DNA of 40,680 nucleotides. Source: Cellulomonas fimi (GTDB lineage: Bacteria; Actinomycetota; Actinomycetes; Actinomycetales; Cellulomonadaceae). The position numbers were made by a program, and so were the translations under genes. Positions 34,109-40,680 of the stretch are shown piece by piece; positions within the stretch are counted from its first letter, which is position 1, and each line of letters begins with the position of its first letter. The notes under the pieces were generated by a model. It searched no databases and was not told the origin of the DNA. It was given only the letters and a program-made list of their open reading frames with translations. The DNA lies in the NCBI RefSeq assembly GCF_012952065.1, contig NZ_JABCJJ010000023.1, positions 1 to 40,680 on the forward strand. Reading direction: 5' to 3'.

Positions 34109-35182
34109 ATGACGACCGACGCAGGCCCGAGGCGCGAACCGACGGGTGACCCGGTCATCCGGTTCGAGGCCGCGCGCAAGGAGTACCCCGACGGCACCGT
34201 CGCCGTCGAGGGACTCGACCTCGACGTCCGCGAGCACGAGCTGCTCGCCCTGGTGGGCCCCTCCGGGTGCGGCAAGTCGACCATCCTGCGGATGGCTAAC
34301 CGCCTCGTCGAGCTGACCTCGGGCCGAGTGCTCGTCGAGGGGACCGACGTCGCGCAGGTCGACCCGGTGCGGCTGCGGCGCCGGATCGGCTACGTCATCC
34401 AGGACGTCGGGCTGTTCCCGCACCGCACGGTCGCGCAGAACATCGGGACCGTCCCCGCGCTCCTGGGCTGGGACGCCCGGCGGACCCGCAGCCGCACGGC
34501 CGAGCTGCTCGAGCTCGTCGGCCTCGAGCCGGGCACGTACGCGCGCCGTTACCCCCACCAGCTCTCGGGGGGCGAACGGCAGCGCGTCGGGGTGGCCCGC
34601 GCACTCGCCGTCGACCCGCCGGTGCTGCTCATGGACGAGCCGTTCGGAGCCGTGGACCCCGAGGGCAGGCGCCGGCTCCAGCAGGAGTTCTGGCGCATCC
34701 AGCGCGAGCTCGGGACCACGGTCATGCTCGTCACGCACGACATCGACGAGGCGGTGCGGCTCGGCGACCGGATCGCGGTGCTCAGCCGGGGCGGCCACCT
34801 CGAGCAGCTCTCCGACGCCGTCGAGCTGCTCGCGCGGCCCGCGCCCGGGATGGTCACGGACTTCGTCGGCTCCGGACGGGCGGTCCGGCTGCTCGGCATC
34901 GGGCGTGTGACGCCGGCCGACCTCGCCCCGAGCGACGAGCAGAGGCCCGGGGCGCTGCACGTCGGCGCGCGGCTCGACGACGCGCTCGCGGCCCTCGCGT
35001 CGTCGGGCGGCGAGGCGGTCCCGGTGACGGGCGACGGGGGCGTCGTCGTCGGCCGCCTCACGTCCCAGGGCCTCCTCGCGGCGCTGGCACGCATGGTGGA
35101 GGAGAGCGGGGACGACGCCGGGGACCGCGGTGCGGGCGCCGAGGTCGACGGCCCGCGCGGGAACGGTCAGGTCGCTCGATAG
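34109..35182 (+). CDS. Quaternary-amine ABC transporter ATP-binding protein
   Basis: 357 residues. Walker A GPSGCGKSTILRMANRL (about residue 50; the MANRL ending is typical of OpuCA/ProV-type ATPases), Q-loop YVIQDVGLFPHRTV, signature LSGGERQRVGVARAL, Walker B VLLMDEPFGAVDP and VTHDIDEAVRLGDRI. After residue 270 a single CBS-like segment (LHVGARLDDALAALASSGGE and GRLTSQGLLAAL) matches the osmosensing tail of OpuA-type ATPases, but only one repeat is clear. It energises the permeases and binding protein encoded divergently. Confidence 0.92.
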   Translation: MTTDAGPRREPTGDPVIRFEAARKEYPDGTVAVEGLDLDVREHELLALVGPSGCGKSTILRMANRLVELTSGRVLVEGTDVAQVDPVRLRRRIGYVIQDVGLFPHRTVAQNIGTVPALLGWDARRTRSRTAELLELVGLEPGTYARRYPHQLSGGERQRVGVARALAVDPPVLLMDEPFGAVDPEGRRRLQQEFWRIQRELGTTVMLVTHDIDEAVRLGDRIAVLSRGGHLEQLSDAVELLARPAPGMVTDFVGSGRAVRLLGIGRVTPADLAPSDEQRPGALHVGARLDDALAALASSGGEAVPVTGDGGVVVGRLTSQGLLAALARMVEESGDDAGDRGAGAEVDGPRGNGQVAR

Positions 35183-35185
35183 CCT
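35180..35185 (+). promoter_or_regulatory. -10 box of a leaderless promoter (ATP-grasp gene)
   Basis: TAGCCT overlaps the stop codon of the ATPase gene and ends 6 bases before ATG 35192. Confidence 0.55.
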
Positions 35186-35191
35186 GAGGCC

Positions 35192-36106
35192 ATGACCCCA
35201 CCGCGCGTCGCCCTGGCCACCTGCTCCGCCTTCCCGGAGATGGAGGCCGACGAGGCGCCGCTGATCCCCGCGCTCGGCGAACGTGGCGTCGAGGCGGTCC
35301 CCGCGGTCTGGGACGACCCGGAGGTCGACTGGAGCGCGTTCGACCTCGTGGTCGTGCGGAGCACCTGGGACTACACCCCGCGGCACGAGGAGTTCCTGGC
35401 CTGGGCGTCGGGCGTCCCGCGCCTCGCGAACCCGGCGGAGGTGCTCGCCTGGAACACCGACAAGTCCTACCTGCGGGACCTCGAGCAGGCCGGTCTCCCG
35501 GTGGTCCCCACGATCTGGCTGGACCCCGCGCGCAACCTCACGTCGCGTGCGGTCCACACCCGGTTCCCCGCGAGCGGGGAGTTCGTCGTCAAGCCGACCG
35601 TGAGCGCGGGCGCCCAGGACACGGGCCGCTACCAGTCCAACGAGGCGCACCAGCGCGGGATGGCGATCGTCCACGCGCGCGACCTGCTCCGTGCGGGCCG
35701 CCACGTGATGGTCCAGCCGTACCTCGAGCGTGTCGACACGGTGGGCGAGACGGCGCTGGTGTACCTCGACGGGAAGTTCAGCCACGCGGTGCGCAAGGGT
35801 GCCCTGCTCCAGGGCCCGTACCGCGGGGTCGAGGGGCTCTTCAAGCCCGAGGACATGACGGCACGCGAGGCGACGCCGCAGGAGCGCGCGCTCGCCGACC
35901 GCATCATGGCCGCCGTCCCGTCCGTCGTGCCGGGTGCGGCCGACCGGCCGTTGCTCTACGCGCGCGTCGACCTGCTCCCCGACGCCGACGGCAACCCGAT
36001 GCTGCTCGAGCTCGAGCTGACCGAGCCCTCGCTGTTCCTCGGCCTGGACGACGGCGCCCTCGACCGGGCCGCGGACGCGATCGCCGCGCGCGTGGCCTTC
36101 GCCTGA
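35192..36106 (+). CDS. ATP-grasp domain protein
   Basis: 304 residues. The N-terminal pre-ATP-grasp part has VALATCSAFPEMEADEAPLI and FDLVVVRSTWDYTPRHEEFL. ATP-grasp elements follow: NTDKSYLRDLEQAGLPVVPT, FVVKPTVSAGAQDTGRY (ATP-binding Lys and glycine loop), the VMVQPYLE hinge, and the metal-binding YARVDLLPDADGNPMLLELE. It is similar to RimK/glutathione-synthetase-like ligases that join an acid to an amine at ATP cost. The product is unknown. Confidence 0.87.
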   Translation: MTPPRVALATCSAFPEMEADEAPLIPALGERGVEAVPAVWDDPEVDWSAFDLVVVRSTWDYTPRHEEFLAWASGVPRLANPAEVLAWNTDKSYLRDLEQAGLPVVPTIWLDPARNLTSRAVHTRFPASGEFVVKPTVSAGAQDTGRYQSNEAHQRGMAIVHARDLLRAGRHVMVQPYLERVDTVGETALVYLDGKFSHAVRKGALLQGPYRGVEGLFKPEDMTAREATPQERALADRIMAAVPSVVPGAADRPLLYARVDLLPDADGNPMLLELELTEPSLFLGLDDGALDRAADAIAARVAFA

Positions 36107-36152
36107 GCGCGGCTCGCCCCGGTCGCCGGTCGTCGCTCCCGAGCGAGAAGCC

Positions 36153-36187
36153 GAACGGCGCCCGGCTCGATGAGCCGGGCGCCGTTC
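36153..36187 (+). terminator. Terminator after the ATP-grasp gene
   Basis: 16-bp perfect stem GAACGGCGCCCGGCTC / GAGCCGGGCGCCGTTC with a 3-base loop GAT, just before the convergent tRNA-His. Confidence 0.8.
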
Positions 36188-36192
36188 CCACG

Positions 36193-36266
36193 GGTGGCTA
36201 ACGGGACTTGAACCCGCGACCCCCTGGACCACAACCAGGTGCTCTACCACCTGAGCTATAGCCACC
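36193..36266 (-). tRNA. tRNA-His (anticodon GTG)
   Basis: The minus strand folds with acceptor GTGGCTA/TAGCCAC, the extra G-1 encoded opposite discriminator C73 (a tRNA-His hallmark), D-loop AGCTCAGGTGGTAGAGC, anticodon loop TTGTGGT (GTG) and T-arm CGGGTTCAAGTCCCG. Confidence 0.95.
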
Positions 36267-36337
36267 GTGCCCCCGGCGCGCGTGCGCCGGGGCCGACGAA
36301 AGTGTACCGGGTGCGTGGGGGTGCTCGTGGGCCCTGC

Positions 36338-36991
36338 TCAGGCGCTCGGCACGGCTCGCGTGACCGACGTCGCGACGACCTGGGCCGCGATGGCCTTCGC
36401 GGTCCTGGAGTCGGGGCCGGGCTGCGGGACGAGCAGCGCGGCGCGGTAGTAGCGCAGCTCGTCGATGCTCTCGAGGATGTCGGCGAGCGCCCGGTGACCG
36501 CCGTTCTTGGCGGGGGACGCGAAGTACACGCGCGGGTACCACCGGCGCGCGAGCTCCTTGACCGACGACACGTCGATGACGCGGTAGTGCAGGTGGCCGA
36601 CCAGCTCGGGCATGTCGCGCTCGAGGAAGGCCTTGTCCGTCCCGACCGAGTTGCCCGCGAGCGGGGCCTTGCCCGCCTCGGGCACCCAGTGGCGCAGGTA
36701 CTCCAGCACCGCTGCCTGCGCCTCCTCGAGGGTCACCCCACCCTCCAGCCGCTCGAGCAGACCTGAGGTGGTGTGCATGGTGCGGACGAAGTCGTTCATC
36801 TGCTCGAGCGCCTCGGCCGGCGGCCGGACGACGACGTCGACGCCGTCCCCGAGCACGTTCAGCTCGGAGTCGGTGACGACCACGGCGACCTCGACGAGCG
36901 CATCCGCACCCAGGTCGAGGCCGGTCATCTCGCAGTCGATCCAGACGATGCGGTCGCCGCTCGCCCCGGCGATGGTGCTGTTGTCGCTCAC
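36338..36991 (-). CDS. orn: Oligoribonuclease
   Basis: 217 residues; GTG start with a leaderless -10. DEDDh exonuclease that degrades 2-5 nt RNA and pGpG. Motifs: [20 protein letters not shown] (first D and E), [34 protein letters not shown] and [14 protein letters not shown] with the catalytic His and last Asp. A basic C-terminal extension of about 25 residues. Full length. Confidence 0.96.
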   Translation of the reverse strand: MSDNSTIAGASGDRIVWIDCEMTGLDLGADALVEVAVVVTDSELNVLGDGVDVVVRPPAEALEQMNDFVRTMHTTSGLLERLEGGVTLEEAQAAVLEYLRHWVPEAGKAPLAGNSVGTDKAFLERDMPELVGHLHYRVIDVSSVKELARRWYPRVYFASPAKNGGHRALADILESIDELRYYRAALLVPQPGPDSRTAKAIAAQVVATSVTRAVPSA

Positions 36992-36997
36992 CGCACC

Positions 36998-37003
36998 AGC
37001 CTA
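36998..37003 (-). promoter_or_regulatory. orn: -10 box of a leaderless promoter (orn)
   Basis: Minus-strand TAGGCT, then 6 bases, then GTG 36991. Confidence 0.6.
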
Positions 37004-37035
37004 CGGCGCCGCCGGTGCGCCCCCCGGGCGGACGG

Positions 37036-37072
37036 CGAGGCGCGCCGGACCGCAGCGGTCCGGCGCGCCTCG
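37036..37072 (-). terminator. Terminator of the FAD-oxidoreductase gene
   Basis: 17-bp perfect stem CGAGGCGCGCCGGACCG / CGGTCCGGCGCGCCTCG with loop CAG, about 80 bases past the oxidoreductase stop and before the orn promoter. Confidence 0.8.
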
Positions 37073-37153
37073 TCGGTGCTCAGCGGATCGCCAGAGGGAA
37101 CTACGTGGACCGGTTGGAGAGCACGTCATTTTTCGTCCCCCGGCGCCGTGGCC

Positions 37154-38626
37154 TCAGCGGGCGCCGGTGTCACCGCGCGTGTCGCGGGTGCCGACCGGGT
37201 GGTTGGCGAGCAGGCGCCCGGTCGGGTCGACCGAGGCGCGGACGGCCTGGAGCCGTCGGTACGCCGCGGGGGCGTACCCCGTGGACGCGTCCACGCGGCT
37301 CTCGGCGAAGTTGAGGTACTGCCGGCCGTTGGCCCACGGCTCGAGCGCCGCGACGACGTCGGCGGCCTGGTGACCCATCGCGGCGCCCATCTCGGGCGTC
37401 GCCGCCAGGCCGCCGGCGAAGAGCACGAAGGCGCCGTCGAGGTGGTCCAGGGCGCTGCCGCCGGCGTCGGGCCGGCCGAGCGCCCCGCCGAGCTGACGCA
37501 GCTCGACCATGGTGAGCCCCGACGTCGAGCCCGGACCCGCCACCGCCAGCAGCATGCTCTGGGCCGCGGCGGGGAGCTCGGCGAGGACCGACGTGTCGGC
37601 GACGGCCGGCGTCGGGCCCTCGGGGTCCAGGTGCAGCCGCACGAGCGACGCGGCCGGGACGCGCGCGAACGTGTCGATCTCGGGGGCGAGCCCGCGGAGG
37701 TCGGCGATCACGTCCGCGCACGCCGCGTCGTCGTCCCCGAGCACGGCGCCGTCGACGATGACGAGGCGACGGCCCCGGAACGGCTCCGGGATGTCGGGCA
37801 GCGGCGGGATCTGCATGAGGCGGAACGACGTCGTGACGGCGTCGGGGGCGTCTGCGGTCCAGGCGACCCAGCGCTCGAGCACCTCGGGTGCACGCTCCCA
37901 GCCCCACACGAGCATGCCCGCGTAGGCGTCGGGGATCGCAAAGAGCTCGAACTCGAGGCCGACGACGACGCCGACGTTGCCACCACCGCCGCGCAGCGCC
38001 CAGAGCAGGTCCGGCTCGTGGTCGGCGTCCACGTGGACGGTCGAGCCGTCCGCGAGGACGAGGTCGGCCGCCGTGACGTGGTGCGCGGCGAGGCCGTGGG
38101 TCCGCGCGTACCACCCCATGCCGCCGCCGAGGGTGTAGCCCACGACGCCGACGTCGGGCGACGAGCCGTGCAGGGCCGCGAGCCCGTGCTCCGCGGCCGT
38201 CCCCACGACGTCGGACCACAGCGCCCCGGCCTCGACGCGCGCCCGACGCGCCGTCGCGTCGATCTCGACGCCCCGCATCAGGGACGTGCGAAGGAGCACC
38301 ACGTCCCCGAGCGGACCCAGCGGGCCGGCGTTGTGGCCCGTGCCCTGAGGCGCGACACGCAGCCCGGCCGCCGCGGCGGCGCGGACCACGTCGGCGACCT
38401 CGGCCGCGTCGCGCGGGAGGGCGACCGCGGCGGGACGCTGGTCGACGGCGAGGTTCCAGGGCGTGCGCGCGTCGTCGTAGCCGGGATCGCCCGGAAGGTG
38501 GAGCGGCGCGCCGGTGAGCGTCCGCAGGGTGCGCGCGCGGTCGAGGGCGACCGGCGGGGTGGCGACGGGGTGGGTGGCGACGGGGTGGGTGGCGACGGCG
38601 GGCGTGGTGCGGGTGTCCGTGCTCAT
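37154..38626 (-). CDS. FAD-binding PCMH/BBE-type oxidoreductase
   Basis: 490 residues; ATG at 38626 with AGGAG. The leader holds PVATHPVATHPVAT repeats (15-bp DNA repeats, about 38556-38600). The PCMH FAD domain follows: PRDAAEVADVVRAAAAAGLR, VAPQGTGHNAG with the histidine expected to bind FAD covalently, VGYTLGGGMGWYAR, ADLVLADGSTVHVDAD and LLWALRGGGGNVGVVVGLEF. The BBE C-terminal motif NFAESRVDASTGYAPAAYRR closes it. The second FAD-linking Cys of bicovalent members is absent (HGSSPDVG). It is probably an oxidase of alcohols, sugars or lactones; the substrate is unknown. Confidence 0.92.
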   Translation of the reverse strand: MSTDTRTTPAVATHPVATHPVATPPVALDRARTLRTLTGAPLHLPGDPGYDDARTPWNLAVDQRPAAVALPRDAAEVADVVRAAAAAGLRVAPQGTGHNAGPLGPLGDVVLLRTSLMRGVEIDATARRARVEAGALWSDVVGTAAEHGLAALHGSSPDVGVVGYTLGGGMGWYARTHGLAAHHVTAADLVLADGSTVHVDADHEPDLLWALRGGGGNVGVVVGLEFELFAIPDAYAGMLVWGWERAPEVLERWVAWTADAPDAVTTSFRLMQIPPLPDIPEPFRGRRLVIVDGAVLGDDDAACADVIADLRGLAPEIDTFARVPAASLVRLHLDPEGPTPAVADTSVLAELPAAAQSMLLAVAGPGSTSGLTMVELRQLGGALGRPDAGGSALDHLDGAFVLFAGGLAATPEMGAAMGHQAADVVAALEPWANGRQYLNFAESRVDASTGYAPAAYRRLQAVRASVDPTGRLLANHPVGTRDTRGDTGAR

Positions 38627-38763
38627 CGGGGTGCTCCTGAGTGGGGTGCGGCTGGTGGTCGTGGAGGCGCGCGGGTGCGGCGCTCGACCGCGGGATCGAG
38701 GCGGAGGAGTCGGGGTGCGTCCCGCAGATACGTCGGCGGCGGGCGACGGCGGCGAACCGCCGG

Positions 38764-38769
38764 TAGCGT
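38764..38769 (+). promoter_or_regulatory. -10 box of a leaderless promoter (PAP2 gene)
   Basis: TAGCGT ends 7 bases before ATG 38777. Confidence 0.6.
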
Positions 38770-38776
38770 CGCGGGG

Positions 38777-39584
<808 letters not shown>

Positions 39585-39676
39585 TGGGTGTCCCACAGTA
39601 GACGGACAGGTGGACGGACCGTATCCGCACGGCGCGGACGTTTGGCCTGTTCACGGGCGTCGGCCAGGATGGGACC

Positions 39677-40680
39677 GTGAGCGTCCACCTGGAGCCCGAC
39701 GTCGCGGACGCGGCCGTCGAGCCGCCCACCGTGACGCTGTCGCTGCTGGACGCCGTCCGTGACCTGCGCCGCGACGTCGACGCCACGCGCTTCCCGCTCG
39801 ACATCCCGGGGGTCGCGGCTGCCCGCGCGTCCCGGACCCGCCTGCTCGACCAGCTGAACGACCACCTGCTGCCGCGCCTCGAGGAGCTCTCGACGCCGGC
39901 GGTCGTCGTGCTCGCGGGGTCGACCGGGGCGGGCAAGTCGACGCTGCTCAACTCGCTGCTCGGCGAGGAGGTCTCCGAAGCCGGCGTGCTCCGCCCCACG
40001 ACGCGCCGCCCGGTCCTCGCGCACCACCCCGACGACGGCGAGCTGCTCGCGAAGCACCCCGTCCTCGAGGCGGTCCGGGTGGTGGTCCACGAGAAGGTGC
40101 CGCGCGGGATCGCGCTCCTCGACGCCCCCGACCTCGACTCGGTGCTCGACTCCAACCGCGCCGCGGCCCACCGGCTCCTCGAGGCCGCCGACCTGTGGCT
40201 CTTCGTCACGACCGCCGCGCGGTACGGGGACGCGCTGCCGTGGCGCGTGCTCGGCGACGCGATGGAGCGCGGGGCCTCGGTGGCGATGGTGCTCAACCGC
40301 GTGCCCCGTGACTCCCTGCCCACGGTGCGCGGCGACCTGCTCCAGCGGCTGCGGGACCGGGGGATGCAGGGCGTCCCCCTGTTCGTCGTGCCCGACGTCG
40401 GGCCGCACGAGGGTCTGCTCGACGTCGGGACGGTCGCGCCGATCAACCGGTGGCTCGCGATGCTCGCCGGGCCGGACCGTGCCCGGACGGTCATCGCGCG
40501 CACGCTGCGCGGTTCGCTCGCGGCGCTGCGGCCGTGGGTCGACGCGCTCGCGGACGCCGTGCAGGAGCAGGTCGACGCCGCGGCCGAGCTGCGGGCCGAG
40601 GTCGAGCGCGTGCTCGCGGCGCCCGCCGCGGCTGCGCGCCGTGCCGTGGCCGCGGGCTCGGTCGTCGACGGCGCGGTCCG
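39677..40680 (+). CDS. Dynamin-like/ERA-type GTPase, 5' part only
   Basis: The frame is open from GTG 39677 to the window end (at least 334 residues). CAGGAT lies 6 bases before the start as a weak leaderless -10. G1 motif LAGSTGAGKSTLLNSLLGEE (about residue 97); G3-like LLDAPDLDSVLDSN, where the usual DxxG glycine is replaced (DAPD); G4-like VLNRVPRD in place of NKxD. An N-terminal helical region (LLDAVRDLRRDVDATRF) and further alanine-rich helices after residue 270 fit dynamin-like membrane GTPases, which in actinobacteria usually come as adjacent pairs. The next gene is outside the window. Confidence 0.82.
   Translation, partial: MSVHLEPDVADAAVEPPTVTLSLLDAVRDLRRDVDATRFPLDIPGVAAARASRTRLLDQLNDHLLPRLEELSTPAVVVLAGSTGAGKSTLLNSLLGEEVSEAGVLRPTTRRPVLAHHPDDGELLAKHPVLEAVRVVVHEKVPRGIALLDAPDLDSVLDSNRAAAHRLLEAADLWLFVTTAARYGDALPWRVLGDAMERGASVAMVLNRVPRDSLPTVRGDLLQRLRDRGMQGVPLFVVPDVGPHEGLLDVGTVAPINRWLAMLAGPDRARTVIARTLRGSLAALRPWVDALADAVQEQVDAAAELRAEVERVLAAPAAAARRAVAAGSVVDGAV

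Overview
The window is very GC-rich, uses GTG starts often and packs genes tightly. The content (ClpS–DUF2017–MurI, DUF3039, DUF4916, DUF3054, Orn, many leaderless promoters) fits the chromosome of a high-GC Gram-positive actinobacterium. A Cellulomonas-like member of the Micrococcales is my best guess, judged from protein resemblance and not from a search.

Layout. 1-2250 is accessory: debris of two insertion sequences, then a secreted protein and a two-helix membrane protein closed by a perfect 52-bp palindrome. 2248-6038 is an iron-regulated Fe3+ ABC importer behind a DtxR/IdeR box. 6115-7785 holds a metallo-beta-lactamase-fold enzyme and a DUF72 protein. 7837-10954 is a GntR regulator and membrane protein divergent from an ABC ATPase and permease. 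10999-13477 holds a DUF3039 protein coupled to a DEAD/DEAH helicase, and a 51-residue membrane protein. 13479-17726 is housekeeping: nicotinate phosphoribosyltransferase, then the operon clpS, DUF2017, murI, MBL-fold enzyme. The MBL gene is separated from rph and rdgB (21437-22875) by a probable inserted cassette: TetR regulator, three tandem operators, medium-chain oxidoreductase, DUF6326 protein and aldo/keto reductase.

22811-27815 carries a DUF3054 membrane protein, an antibiotic-resistance-type ABC-F ATPase, a CaiB/BaiF CoA-transferase, a DUF4916/NUDIX protein and thioredoxin. 27872-29588 has a terminator, tRNA-Leu, peroxiredoxin Bcp, a GroES-like protein, a small acidic protein and tRNA-Lys. 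29976-35182 holds an LpdA-like flavoprotein and a quaternary-amine (choline/glycine betaine type) ABC system, whose substrate-binding protein looks circularly permuted. 35192-40680 ends with an ATP-grasp protein, tRNA-His, oligoribonuclease, a covalent-FAD oxidoreductase, a PAP2 phosphatase, tRNA-Arg and the 5' part of a dynamin-like GTPase gene.

How the genes work together. The iron ABC genes form one lipoprotein-permease-ATPase unit. In the osmolyte system the binding protein and two permeases are read leftward and the ATPase rightward from a shared divergent leaderless promoter region. Thioredoxin, Bcp and the flavoprotein are redox-homeostasis functions. The most unusual features are the permuted substrate-binding protein, the very regular use of leaderless promoters, the triple operator in the inserted cassette and the secreted-protein/membrane-protein pair.
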